64,000 bases of DNA, taken from contig JAENRS010000019.1 in assembly GCA_018466975.1 (NCBI GenBank), forward strand, positions 62,001 to 126,000, written 5' to 3'. The position numbers were made by a program, and so were the translations under genes. Shown here one piece after another: positions 43,727 through 55,581 of the stretch. Numbering within the stretch: position 1 is the stretch's first letter; each line of letters opens with the position of its first letter. This stretch comes from Sparassis latifolia. Taxonomy: Eukaryota; Basidiomycota; Agaricomycetes; Polyporales; Sparassidaceae. The notes beneath the pieces are model-generated. The model was not told the DNA's origin and made no database searches. It was given only the letters and a program-made list of their open reading frames with translations.

Positions 43727-46230
43727 TTATCCTTCATGTCGCCCCGTCGTGATCCCCGCCTTCTCCCAGATATTCAGCAAGTGCTCATCCCTTGCACGCG
43801 ACGCTTTCTTAGTCGCGAGTGCTGCAAACCCTCCCTCTACATCTGATCCTCCAAGGATGGCTCCCGCTTTCACCAGGATATCCACCACGTCCTCGTGGCC
43901 CTGCCTGGCAGCGTAATATAATGGAGTATGCCCGAGCGCATCGCGCAGGTGCACGAGCGCGCCCGCCTCTAGTAGCACATTGACAATCCTGACGCTCCCG
44001 TTCAACGCCGCCACATGAAGCGGGGAGCGGCCGGACGCAGGCTCGAGGCAGTTCACGAGCCCGCCCCCGATGGCGACGGCACTTTTGAACTGATACTCTG
44101 GCGAAGGGCTCACGGGCATCTCCGTGCTGTTGCCACTCCCTGCGTAGAGGCAAAAGTTTATGCCTTCAACGTCGTCGCGGGCCGCAGCGAGGTGGATCAG
44201 GAATGGAAAGAGCGCGCTCTCGGTCGACGTTGCTTCTGACGCGGTCCATGACCATGGTGCCGCTGCTTCTGCCATATTATCGTTACTGTCACTGTCTTCG
44301 CTGGCGATGCAGATCCTCGGCACTTGGGGTCTCGTGGTCGATAAGCGGACGACCTGTGACAGTAAGCCCTGGATATTCTCAAGATTCTGATCCAATCGCG
44401 TGGCATTGCTGAGACTCGGAGGAGGCGCGCTTGCTGGCCGAGTAAGCTCTCCGCGCAGAGGCGTGCTGATGAGCGACCGGACCTCTACTGTCGAGAGTTC
44501 CGGTTTCGAAAGGAGGTAACTGAGCTTCGTGAGTGCGCACTGGAACGACTGGTGAGAAAGGTGACCCTGCCGTTAGACTGCGCGAACAATCTACCTCGGG
44601 CGTCATGTCTCCCCCCGGCAGGACTCCCGCCATCAAAAGACTCCTTCCGCTTTCATATGCGTCGGATACGGAGCCTTTGGCACACTGGGAGATGGAGACT
44701 ATCACGACTCCTCGGTCGCAGGCCTCTTTCAAGGCATCTATCAGATCTGACCGTTGCGGGGCGTTGCCGGAGCCGAATGTTTCTAATACAACGCCTTGCG
44801 TGGGTGGGGCCAAGAATGCTCGTACCGTTGCCGCAGTGATGCCTGGGAATAGCCGCAGGGTAGCTGGAGGGTCAAACCGAGATCAGCGGCTGCATAACGG
44901 GAAATCAGAATGATTGCCCCACCTACATGAGGGCTCATGTCTGGCAAATCACGAGCGATTCAACTTAGTAACCTAGTCTATTATTAGTAAAATTGCATAC
45001 ATTTGTGCGACCTGAATCGGCGAAGACTTGTCTGTCTGATGACGTCGTTCCAATTGACGACGATGTCGATACCAACTGTATTCGGAGATAAACGATTATT
45101 CAGGAGTCCAGGGGCTAATTGCATGCCGACAAACCATTGACAAGAGGAGGAAAATTGGGGCTGACAAAAGCATTGAAATCGTAGGAAGAAAATTTAGAGA
45201 CCCTGTTGCCGCGGTATAATGTATGGTTGAAGAAGAGACAGCACTCTGTTCTTGCATTTGTATTCAACCTGGCGGAACTAATCATGGAATCCTACCTGGA
45301 ATGATGTAATGCCCGGCGATCACTAATGCACCCAGAAGATTTTCCACAGCGTCATTACGGAGTTGTGACAACGGAATCTGGGCACCAGTGACGATCTGGC
45401 GGTGAATTTAAGAATTGACAGGTAAGGGAATAAGAAGGAAACACACCACTGTCTTTCCTAGATCTTCCAGAAGGAAGCTAAGGGCAGACGACGTGTAGGA
45501 CATGGTATCGGTGCCATGCAGAATTACGAATGCATCAAAAGTGGAGTAATTCAACTCTATCTCTGTGGCAATTCTGATCCAATCTGTGCTATGAAGGAAG
45601 ACAGTTGATCACGATGCAGAAACGCGCAGCACAAAGTTCACCTTGTATCTCAATATTGCTGCTGTCTAACAGAGGATGCCACTGTCGTCCTGGTGAGGAC
45701 ACGGTCGCCGCTTATTTCAAAGACGCATGACTCACTTCGAGGATAGCATAACGAATGCGCTTATGGTTCCCTCCTGGGGCAACACTCCTCGGTGTGATCA
45801 GACTGGGTAAGTGCGCCTCATACACATTGTCTGAGATTTTGGTGCATAGCGGCTGATTTGCCAAAGAAGGTTGCTCTGTTGGAGCCAGTTGAGCAGGTAT
45901 ACCTATGCGCCGTGATGATCGTACTGGCAGTGTTGGCAGATGGCATTGCGGAGGCAGTGGGCCAGGGCTGGCCGGTTCACTTCTGTATGAGCCACCAACT
46001 GGACTCACCCGTCCACTGTGATTGTGCCATTCCCTGTATCCCGCTACAGATGTTGAATGGGAGAACGAAGACTCCTCCCGCGGGTCGTGAAAGCGGTGCT
46101 GACTGCGAAGAGTTTCTGTCAGGAAATATGGTTCGGGAACGTAGCCTCGGGGGCTCAGAATCATATTTATGGTACCCCCCGTATTCAAAATAAGAACCTT
46201 CGATTCGTCTGCGGGTTGTAAGAGGTCCAT
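43727..46230 (-). CDS. L-asparaginase (type I, cytosolic) with C-terminal ankyrin repeats
   Basis: The start [20 protein letters not shown] carries the first catalytic Thr motif (NTGGTINM), and [17 protein letters not shown] the second (TD, Lys follows later). The core continues with [20 protein letters not shown] and [16 protein letters not shown]. An 18-nt exon (44923-44940) encoding YMSPHV is needed to join the core in phase. The C-terminal 220 residues hold ankyrin repeats ([40 protein letters not shown]). This asparaginase/ankyrin arrangement is known in animal 60-kDa lysophospholipase and fungal homologues. It hydrolyses asparagine to aspartate. An insertion of about 80 residues (Ser/Pro-rich, [12 protein letters not shown] on) follows the first motif and is unusual. 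Exons between 44941 and 45660 were only partly resolved. Confidence 0.88.
44923..44940 (-). other. 18-nt microexon of the asparaginase gene
   Basis: It is bounded by ccag (acceptor) and gtgggg (donor). It reads ac-atg-agc-cct-cat-gta-g and joins RSHK to TLRLFPGI in phase, giving the [13 protein letters not shown] pattern of the family. Skipping it breaks the frame. Confidence 0.65.
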
Positions 46231-46438
46231 GTTGTACGTTGTATACGCGTGGTGGAGGTATAGCTAGCTAGTCGACACCGCCGGGTCGCGGTCAGGCATC
46301 ACCTTGATCTTATCTTATCTTGAAGTCACTAGATCTTTGCCGACTCCGACTCGGACTTGACTCGATTGCTTGACCTCCATCATAAAACACAGGTGCTCAG
46401 GTGGGTAGTCAGAGCCACGATATCCGAAACGTACGAAC
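46231..46438. promoter_or_regulatory. Divergent promoter region, asparaginase and tryptophan synthase
   Basis: 208 bp lie between the two start codons. I did not find a convincing TGACTC-type amino-acid-control site: the sequence shows gacttgactcg at 46355, where TTGACTC resembles half of the GCN4/CPC1 site. Confidence 0.4.
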
Positions 46439-49138
46439 ATGGAGGCTCTCAAGAAGGTTTTTGAAACAAAGAATAGGGAGGTGAGACCTCCGCGATCCAT
46501 CTGCTGAACCCGATTGCTCAGACCAATGTAGAGCAGCCCGGCATTGGTGACCTTCCTAACGGCAGGTTATCCCACCGTCGAGGCCACTGTGCCCATGCTT
46601 CTTGCAATGCAAGAGGGTGGTACCGATATTATTGAGCTTGGCATACCTTTCTCCGATCCCATGGCAGATGGACCTGCCATCCAAGAGACTAATATCGTAC
46701 GTCCGTATCGCCATGTTAAAGCCTGACCTCAATTTACACTTCTAATATCAGGTCGCTCTCGAGAACAATGTTGATTATGCAACGTGCCTAGGACTTTTAC
46801 GAGATGCTCGGAATAAGGGACTTACGGTTCCCGTCCTGTTGATGGGTGAGCATCTCTGTCTAAACTCTTTTCTGTGTAGTATGAATGAACGCTTGATCAG
46901 GATATTACAACCCATTTCTTGCTTATGGTGAAGAGAAGGCAATTCAGGACGGCGCAGAGGCAGGAGCGAACGGCTTCATTGTGGTGGATCTTCCGCCCGA
47001 GGAGGCAATCGCGTTTCGTGATAAATGCACAAAAGCCGCGTAAGAGAATTCAACACGCATTTTTATCATATGCTGACTTCTGGAACTGTAGCGTTTCGTA
47101 CATCCCTCTTGTCGCCCCATCCACTTCCGCTCATCGAATTGAGTTTTTAGCCTCCATAGCGGATTCATTTATCTACATTGTCTCGAAGGTATGCTTCCGT
47201 TCCTAGTACGATGCTACTCTGTCGTGAAATTCAACGGCTCCAGATGGGTACAACAGGCTCCAGTATCACCGGACACATGAACACCGCTCTGCCCAATCTG
47301 ATCAACCGTGTTCGTGAATACACAGATGTCCCTCTTGCAGTTGGTTTCGGCGTAGCAACTAGGGCCCACTTCGAAGAGGTTGCAGCAGCTGGTGCAGACG
47401 GCGTTGTCGTCGGAAGCCGGCTTGTGTCCATTATCAAGACGTCGCCTCCTTCACAGGCAGTCAAAGCTGTGGAGGACTTCTGCCGTGAGATCAGCCTGAA
47501 GGGTCAGCCTCCTAAAAAATCGGCTTTGACGCCTTCTCATGCAAAGTCTCACGCGAGTGTGAAATCCGGCCAGAGTGCTTCGAGTCACGCCGTTGACCAC
47601 AACTTGCTTCCCCCACGTTTTGGAGAGTTTGGCGGACAGTACGTTCCGGAAGCCCTCTGGGACTGTCTGGTGGAGCTTGAAGCCGTGCACCAATCTGCAA
47701 TGAAGGACCCGGAGTTCTGGAAGGAATTCGAGGGCTTGTATGGTTACATGAACCGTCCTTCTAAGTTATACAGAGCAGATAGATTGACGGAACATGCGGG
47801 CGGAGCCACCGTCTGGTTGAAACGCGAAGATCTGTGCGTGCATTGTGTGATTTCACAGAAATGACGTTTCTCACCTCTTTCCAGGAATCACACAGGGTCG
47901 CATAAAATTAACAATGCAATAGGTCAGGTAAGGATCTGATGTTTGTTCATGCTGTGGTGTTGCAGCTGACAAGTATGCAGATTCTCCTAGCCAAACGTTT
48001 AGGAAAGACACGCATTATAGCTGAGACTGGTGCGGGCCAGCATGGTGTAGCGACTGCCACCGTCTGTGCTCGCTTTGGCTTGCAATGCGTCGTCTACATG
48101 GGTGCCGAAGATGTGAGGCGCCAGGCACTCAACGTCTTCCGGATGCGGATGCTGGGAGCTACGGTGAGTTTTACGCCACTCCTAATGAGTACTGCACTGC
48201 ACGATTTAATATTGTTCCGCTCAGGTGATCCCTGTAGAGTCTGGCTCACGCACTCTGAAAGATGCGGTGAATGAGGCCTTGCGCGACTGGGTCACCAACC
48301 TCTCCAACACTCACTACCTCATCGGGTCTGCGATAGGTCCGCATCCCTTTCCCACTATCGTGCGCGACTTCCAGCGGGTCATTGGCAAGGAGATCAAGGA
48401 GCAGCTGCACGAACAAATTGGGAAATTACCAGATGTCGTTGTGGCCTGTGTCGGCGGAGGAAGCAACGCCATTGGCTCCTTCTACGATTTCATCCCGGAA
48501 GCGTCCGTCCAATTAGTTGGCGTCGAAGCTGGAGGCGATGGTGTGTATCACTTGCACTCGGTCCTCCGTTGTTGCTCAAACGCTCTCAGGTTTGGACACC
48601 GGGCGACACTCCGCTACACTAAGCATGGGGCACGCCGGTGTGTTTCACGGTGTACGTACGTACATCTTGCAATCCTCCACTGGCCAAATCTTGGAGACGC
48701 ACTCGATCAGTGCTGGCCTGGACTACCCCGGTGTCGGCCCCGAGCACGCCTGGTTGAAGGATTCTGGGAGGGCGAAGTACGTGGTCGCCACTGATGAGGA
48801 AGCCCTGAGAGGCTTCAGGATGTGCACACAGCTGGAAGGCATCATCCCGGGTGTGTCTCTTCTCTTGAAACGCATCAAGGGTTTCTGGCACTTACCCGTA
48901 TCGTCCGATAGCTCTGGAGTCATCTCATGCAATCTGGGAGGGTGTACGACTGGCAAAGACCTTGCCCAAGGACAAAAACCTCGTTATCGTGATACATCTT
49001 CCATTCTGTATTTATTCGTCAGAACTCACTTGTTTATTGCAGTGTCTTTCCGGACGGGGCGACAAGGACGTCGAGCAGATTTCGGAGCTGCTCCCGGGCA
49101 AGTGGGAGGACATCCTCGACTGGCATGTGACCGCGTAA
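46439..49138 (+). CDS. TRP1: Tryptophan synthase, bifunctional alpha-beta
   Basis: This is the last step of tryptophan synthesis: the alpha part releases indole from indole-glycerol phosphate and the beta part joins it to serine using PLP. Alpha domain, in order: [27 protein letters not shown] (catalytic Glu and Asp), [41 protein letters not shown] and [12 protein letters not shown] linker of about 50 residues ([17 protein letters not shown]) is Ser/Lys-rich. Beta domain: [31 protein letters not shown] (PLP lysine in HTGSHK), [28 protein letters not shown] and [12 protein letters not shown]. Exon 1 is 42 nt plus ([14 protein letters not shown]). The alpha-beta order in one chain is the fungal arrangement. 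About ten introns are seen; the gene is divergent from asparaginase. Confidence 0.95.
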
Positions 49139-49496
49139 GGGAGACACGATCCGATAGAAGTAACCCAAAAGATGCTGGCCCGGTGGGCCTTGGAGGACCT
49201 GGACAACAATCTGTAGACTATCTACCTAGTAGACAATGTATCCGCTTGTGTTTTCTTCTCATCGCCAAATGTAAGGCGCCTGCGTTCGTGTTGCCGCACC
49301 GCACCTGCATGCCATGCTAAGTACTAACAAGCCTAGTAGGGATATCTGGTTATCTGACTCATTCCGGACTTCTTCCACTCGCATTCAACTGCACACCAGG
49401 CTTAAATAATTCATTCCCCACGATCTGCTTTCAACCAGCTTGAACGTTTCTCGACGGTCGTATACCTTCATTTCGATCGCAGTATTGCCTCTCGCC

Positions 49497-50933
49497 ATGG
49501 CACCAGAAGTATACATCCCAGCACAGCGTGCTGTTGAAACTCTCGTCGCCAAATTACGGAGGAGGCGAGTAATTCGTGCAAAATTATTACTATAATCTCA
49601 CTACAGAAACTGCTGCACCCTCAGGCAGGTAGTAGGCTCACGACAGGCGGCGTTGGAAACTGTGCTCGTGCTCCGCGAAGTCGTCTCAAAAGCCCGTTTC
49701 TCGAACTTCGACCAGTTAGTAGCGCTGATCCGAGAGGTGGGCCGGAGGCTTTCAGAGGCGCAGCCAAAGGGTGCGATTATTCCTTTTGTGCGGAAAGTAG
49801 TGCGGGTAAATCTGACGCAGACCGTCGCCAGAGCACACCGTCGGCAACATTGTGCGTAAGGTGCTGCACAACATCCGCGAGGAGTACAACACGGCGACGA
49901 GGGGAGATGTGGCGTCGGCGTCGACCAAGAATGTGTTCACGATCTCCAAGTTTGTGCTGCAGGGCCAGCCGCGCAAACACAACGTTGCGCCGAAGTCGGA
50001 GACGACGACGTTTTTAAGGGAGAACGATCCCAATGATCCGGACTCGTTCGCCAAGGGGCTGAAACCTGTGCTAATAGAAGCAATTAAAGAGGTCCTGGAC
50101 GAGCTCGAGACGGTATACGACAATGTATCGAAGAATGCGAAGGACCACATACATTCAGAGCGAGTCTTCAATCATGGACTGTGGTGATACTCTAACTGAT
50201 CGTCATCTTAGCGAAATCATCCTCACAATCGGCCACTCACACACGGTGGAGGCGTTCCTTAAATCCGCAAAACATTACCGAAATTACACTGTCATCGTTG
50301 CAGAAACCGGACCTTCGTACGCTGCCTTGTACTTGTTCTCGTCAGATTTACCAATTTCTCGTCAGTTACAATGGACACGAGATGGCGCGTTCACTCTCAG
50401 CCGCGGGCATATCCACCTTCCTAGTTCCGGATTCCTCTATATATGCCATTATGTCACGCGTTAACAAAGTGATCCTCGGCGCACACGCCATCCTAGCGAA
50501 CGGCGGCATGTTTGCCATCACCGGTACACTGCTCGCAGCGACGGCGGCGCGCGCCCACAGTACGCCCGTCGTCGTGTGTGCGGGACAGTTCAAACTCACG
50601 CCGCTGTGGAACTTATATCACGACTACGGGGCCCTCGATTTTGCTGATCCGAGCAGCGTGCTGGGCTTCGAGGAGGGCAATCTGGTCGACAAGGTCGATG
50701 TGCTGAACCCATATTACGACTACGTAGGCCCCGACCTCGTCGATGTGTTTATCACGAATGAGTGAGTAGCGCATGCTGCAGTAGCTCTGCTGGAAGCTGA
50801 TCCCGTTGCAGCGGCGACCACCCCCCTTCATCGGTCTACAGGTATGCCAACCCGTATCGAGAGAGAAACAGCCACTAACGGTGCACACAGGCTGGTCAAG
50901 GAGACATACGATGACGATGACCACGAGCTATAG
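49497..50933 (+). CDS. GCD7: Translation initiation factor eIF2B subunit beta
   Basis: The start MAPEVYIPAQRAVETLVAKL is followed by VGSRQAALETVLVLREVVSK, HTVGNIVRKVLHNIREEYN, EIILTIGHSHTVEAFLKSAK, YTVIVAETGPSY, ISTFLVPDSSIYAIMSRVNK and VILGAHAILANGGMFAITGT, all hallmarks of the eIF2B regulatory beta subunit. The C-terminus LVKETYDDDDHEL is the typical Y-D-x-D/E acidic end. eIF2B is the nucleotide exchange factor for eIF2; alpha, beta and delta sense eIF2 phosphorylation. One intron (50160-50211) uses a GC donor. The first intron reaches into ctcaggcag. Confidence 0.94.
50160..50211 (+). other. GC-AG intron in the eIF2B beta gene
   Basis: Exons ...CAT TCA GA and C GAA ATC ATC CTC join as HSDEIILTIG through a 52-nt intron with donor GCGAGT, acceptor TTAG and a ctaac branch-like site. 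The only frame-keeping GT alternative gives a 28-nt intron, too short for this genome. Confidence 0.75.
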
Positions 50934-51389
50934 CTCTCGCACCACACAGAACGCGCACCGCCCCACAGCGCCCGGCCCTGTGCAGGCGGATGCCCAGGAT
51001 CCAAATACCAGGAACATACCATGCGGCGGAGATACTACGTCATATTTTGATAGACATTCTAAGCGGCACGCGGACCAGACCGATGACAGTTGCGCGGCGA
51101 CAGAGGACAATTGTGGAGACTGGCACTTTGTAGCGAGGAGGGGGCCAACAACAACTACTAAAGTACTCTGCTTTTCAATTCTTCGCGCCCGCAGCATCCT
51201 CCGCTCCCGCTCGTGCTCCTGGTGACCATAACCTGAGCATGTAAAGTGATTTGTTATACTGAAGCAGCAAAAACGGAAATACGATAACGATGATGAGAAT
51301 GAGGATGACGTTCGGATGGATGACCAAAAGAGTGATGGTATAAGTTTAAGAGAAGGGAGCAAGATGAAAGGATATGAGGGACGAGACGA

Positions 51390-51863
51390 TCATTGCAAGA
51401 CGCAGCAGCCACCCTTCCCTCCGCCTGGGTTCGCGTAAGGATCCTCGTTCTTTGCTACGGGGCCCCACACCGATGGTACCTGAAATGAGATAAGAAGTCA
51501 GTACATAAGGACATACAAGACCAATCCTTTGTATTGGTGGCGTATGAAAACGACACCAAAGGAGGACGTGACAAGAAAAGGGCAACGCACGAGGGGGTCT
51601 TTTGTCGTTTTGCAGTACCGGATTAAACTAACATGTCAATCGCGAGAGGGCATATCGAAAAAAGTACGAAAAGCACAGGGGCGCAGTAACATCAGCACTC
51701 CGCAGAGAGCACACGAAAAAGACGCATGTTTGACTCACCTTGCACTAGCCTCGCTCACCCTTATTCGTGGCCTCGCCAAGTCCTCTCGCAGTCTCTGGTT
51801 GTGCTCCGTAAGGCGGCGGAGCTTGAGCTCGGACATGGATTGCTTGTGTGGGCGCGCGTTCAT
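51390..51863 (-). CDS. Heterotrimeric G-protein gamma subunit, copy 1
   Basis: Exons 51739-51863, 51591-51627 and 51390-51479 give 83 residues. [20 protein letters not shown] and [12 protein letters not shown] are the N-terminal coiled-coil that pairs with the G-beta subunit. [20 protein letters not shown] is the conserved middle. The end GGCCVLQ is a CaaX box (CVLQ) with an adjacent cysteine for palmitoylation, so membrane anchoring is expected. In mushrooms the gamma subunit acts in pheromone/mating and nutrient signalling. The start is the first ATG before MSELKL. A paralogue with identical exon 1 and 2 lengths lies 900 bp upstream. Confidence 0.95.
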
Positions 51864-52759
51864 GGTGGAGAGTGTAGTGGGGGGAGAGCGCAGCCGGCGG
51901 CGGGAAAGTGAGGACGAAGACGGGTTGGCGTGGTGAATGCCGGAAGCCGAACGGTGTGCTGGAGCTGTCTAGAGCTGGTGCTATGGAGGGAGTTATGGTT
52001 GAGCACAGCGGCGAGAGGGAAACAGAATATATGGCTGAGCGTGCCTGAGAGGATGCCTGCAGACGATCAAGGAGGAGGTGGTGGAGGATGGGGAGAAAGC
52101 GCCTGATCCCGAGGGGTCAGTGATGGATTCCCTCGGTACGACACGCGAGTGAAAATTGCGCAAGAATGGATGAACAACAGATAATAAGAACAGCAGGGTG
52201 AGATGGACAGCGGAAAGCTGGCAGATGGCTGCTGGGCCAGCTTTTGATACTCAGGAAGACGCACTGCCGCGACCAACTGCTCAGAGTTATCCTCCCTCTC
52301 TCACGTGAGCGCACACAACGAAATATTCTCGAATTCGGAATCCGGTCTGTTCCCCATATGCGATACCAAGGACAAGATGGCAGGACGCCAGTACGGAAAA
52401 CAAACAACGGCACCTGCCATTGAAACTGCGTAATGGTGTACAATGAAATAAAATACGAAACAGGACAGCAACGGTGAAGTGAATTCCGGAAAATGGTTCC
52501 ATGTGGACATGTAGATATGCAAGGACGATAGGTAAGCGTAAACATATAGATAGCGGATCAAAGGAGCGTCGGGGGTGGGGGTAGGTGTCGATGACGGTTA
52601 AACGTCACAGATGCGGAGGTCGCGCGAAGACCAGCACGACGGAGAAACCCCATCTTGGTCGTGCTGTCTTTCTCGGTTCTGTAATTCCCTCCAGTGAATG
52701 CGCAATGTACTGCAAAGTGGATTTGCGGAAAATGGGCTGTACCAATGCCAACATGTGCC
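51864..52759. other. Intergenic between the two G-gamma genes
   Basis: 900 bp with no supported gene. It carries the promoter of copy 1 and the 3' region of copy 2. Confidence 0.65.
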
Positions 52760-53441
52760 CTACATGACAAGGCACTGGCACCCCTGCGATGTAGGCGCTC
52801 CGAAGGGGTCCTCCGCCTTGCTGACTGGTCCCCATACAGATGGCACCTAAGTAAATTAACTATTAGCCACCGCTCCTCTGATGCACCGAGCAGACTGCGG
52901 TTGTCACGCGTGCCCCTGACATGACTGGTCGTATCTCATCAAAAAACCACATGCACCTTGCGACGCTTTATCAGATGGCGCGCCAGTATCTCCCGGTGAG
53001 AGATCCTGAGGCCAAGTAGAAGCTGGTCGCCCTAGACATAGCTGTCCACGCGAATGCAGGAAGTCGTGCTCACGGTATACAGCACCGAGGCAGCTTCGAA
53101 TGGTATGGAATCACTTCTGTAGAAATATGCTATCATATCAAACATAACCAGTCACAGTGACATGACGGACATCCAGACAAGGATAGCAGGACTTCTGCAA
53201 AGACAACGAACACTCACGAGATGGTCTTTCGTCGATTTACAATAACGAATCAAGCTACAAGGGTGAATCGCCATTAAAAAGTCGAATCGATGATAATAAA
53301 CCAGGACAGGACATACCTCACACTAGCTTCGCTCACTCGAATACGCGGTCTCGCCAGGTCCTCCCTCAGACGCTGATTATGTTCTGAGAGCCGACGCAGC
53401 TTCAGCTCCGACGTGGACATCTTCTGGATACGGCTGCTCAT
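52760..53441 (-). CDS. Heterotrimeric G-protein gamma subunit, copy 2
   Basis: Exons 53317-53441 (125 nt), 53218-53254 (37 nt) and 52760-52846 (87 nt) give 82 residues. [20 protein letters not shown] and [13 protein letters not shown] match copy 1 almost residue for residue; [20 protein letters not shown] continues the match. The end GCQCLVM has a CaaX box (CLVM) with an upstream cysteine. Exon phases and the first two exon lengths equal those of copy 1, so this is a tandem duplication. Its second intron is 371 nt, far longer than the 111 nt of copy 1 and than any neighbouring intron. Confidence 0.93.
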
Positions 53442-53826
53442 GATAGAACAGGTTCGTCAAGCGGTTAGGGCGAAAAATGATGTGATTTCGGCGGTACAGC
53501 AAAATAAGAGGAGTGTGATGTTGCCTGGGTAGGACTGCTCTCCGTGCAACCCCTCCAACAGCGTGAAGAGAACTACAACGGAAGAAGAGAGGAAGGAAGA
53601 TGTCGCATCACGAACAGGTACGGAACGAGCAAATTCAGGTTGACGGAGTCTCAATGTCGGGTAGAATGATTTCCCTTTCGGGGAGGCATTTTCGGCGTAT
53701 TCATTTGCTTCCGTTCATTAAAGTTCGATAAAATGCGATCATGTGATGGTAAATCCAGGTTTCTCGAGCGTCTGTCTTCACAACGTTCTTGAAGTTCCTA
53801 GAATCCTACCACACAGCTGCCGGAAA

Positions 53827-54902
53827 ATGGTTCGCCATCAACCTCAGAAGATGTCTATGTATGCAAGGGCACAGAAGTCTGCCTGGGTACCAACTCAACG
53901 AATGGCAAGACCGGCCCCGCCAAAGGATCCGAGGTTGCAAGGAACGGACACAATACTCGGCGCAAGCCACCACTTCAGACCTCGGAAATTACGTGAACCA
54001 GAGGAAGATGTGCATGCGTTTGATAGAGATCTATTCCGTGAACTGGACGCGTTGGGACGCGCTGACCGTGAAGGGCGACGCATGCGCAGGTGTGACAGTG
54101 ATGAGTCGATGGACTGGGACGACGAATCGACGCTCGTAGCCATGCTTCAAGACGCGTGCGTTGAGCCCATAATGTTTTATTTGTACAAGCTAACCTCCTC
54201 TCTAGCTCGCCTGAGGACGATGAAGACGAGTTTCTACTCGCGCTGGTGAACAAGCTCAAGGCACCGATGTCGGCGCAAAGTGTCTCCTTAAAGCAGTACC
54301 TCGCCGATACCCTCCTCCCCGTTATAACTCGCATGAAAGAAGCACACGAGACTATGGAAGATCATGGTACCGGATTGCGCTTCCTCACAATCCTCACCAA
54401 TCTCATGGTGTCGCGACAGTTGATCTCGCCTTCGGCACGGGCATCCTGGCCTTCGATGAAGTCTGCAAAAAGCTCGAGGCGATAGCGCTTCGCGACGAGG
54501 ACGAGCTCAAGACCGCATATATGGACTCTCAGGTATCGTTGGGACTGCCGAGAGCTTTTTGGGATGACAAGGGAAGGAACTTTCTGCAGACTAAGATCCA
54601 AGTTCTTCTTGCGCAACTGCAAACCGCATATACTCGCCGCGACGAACTCTTTTCCACGGTTTCGATTGAACTGGACGCTCGCGGTATCTATCCGCTCTTA
54701 CCCTGAATTCGTGTGTGCAAAGTACCAACTGATATTTGACCCCGCACAAGCTGCTGGTGCTACCTCTGCTTTGGAGTCGCTCTCGGCACAACTGGATCAC
54801 ACGGTCTCCCAACTAGAGAAGAAGAGCAAGGAGCTCGACAAAGAGAGCAGTGCGGCGTCCAAGCAGAAAATGCTCCGCGGGATCCTCGAGAAGCTTGCTT
54901 GA
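53827..54902 (+). CDS. Unrecognised coiled-coil protein
   Basis: Exons 53827-54155, 54206-54366, 54420-54532, 54590-54683 and 54751-54902 join in phase to 282 residues. The first 70 residues are basic (HQPQKMSMYARAQKSAW), followed by an acidic stretch (DSDESMDWDDESTL). The rest is helical with heptad character: LLALVNKLKAPMSAQSVSLK, ADTLLPVITRMKEAHETMED, FDEVCKKLEAIALRDEDELK and HTVSQLEKKSKELDKESSAA. The size and helical layout resemble small kinetochore or spindle proteins, but I recognise no family. MVRHQPQ is taken as start; an upstream in-frame ATG at 53743 region lies in a less protein-like stretch. Confidence 0.75.
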
Positions 54903-55581
54903 ATACTCGTCTTGCACGGTCTTAATCGTGAGTGCAGCAGTCATCTCGATACTCGATGGGTCACGTAGATCATGACTCTTTCCTAGACCATTGCTCATTC
55001 AAGTTCGGAATTCAGCACATTCGCTATATCCCTAGATGATGTACGTTTCTCTGTTGTACCTTTACTCTACCTGTTATACCCTCCTTGTATCCACCCTGCC
55101 AAATGCATTGTTGCGCTGTTTCTTTCCTGCACGACGATCTTGTGACGTCTTCATCGTTATCACCCCGCGGGTAACAGCCGCCAACACCTGCGCACGTTCG
55201 TGCATACGGAATAACGTAAGCGTACTAGTGCAGCAACTCCAAGTCCAAGTTGTTGTTCATCAGCTGTTGGTCTGTAACGCCCAGACGCTTGCACAGAATA
55301 GCACTCCGCTATGGAGGAGAGAGATCGCCTAATCATGACAGACCGGATCCCACTTCGGACCTAAAAGCTCCTCGACTGAAGGTGAGTTCAGCTTCTGTAC
55401 CTTCCCCGATAAACTTATCAAGACAGGTGAATCAGGGTGCTTCCCTCGGCTCTAGAGAACGTGCAAAGTGCACGAGCTATCAATTGGTTCAAGTCCAGTG
55501 GCGGTCTTCCTCACGCGATCCATCACGACATAAGTACGCGGCGAATGCAGGACATAGAGTCGACGCACTCACGAGCTCCCC
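54903..55581. other. Intergenic, no supported gene
   Basis: The 3' region of the coiled-coil gene and the promoter of the TLC gene. A plus-strand frame (55250-55639) overlaps the TLC start in another phase and is not supported. Confidence 0.6.
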
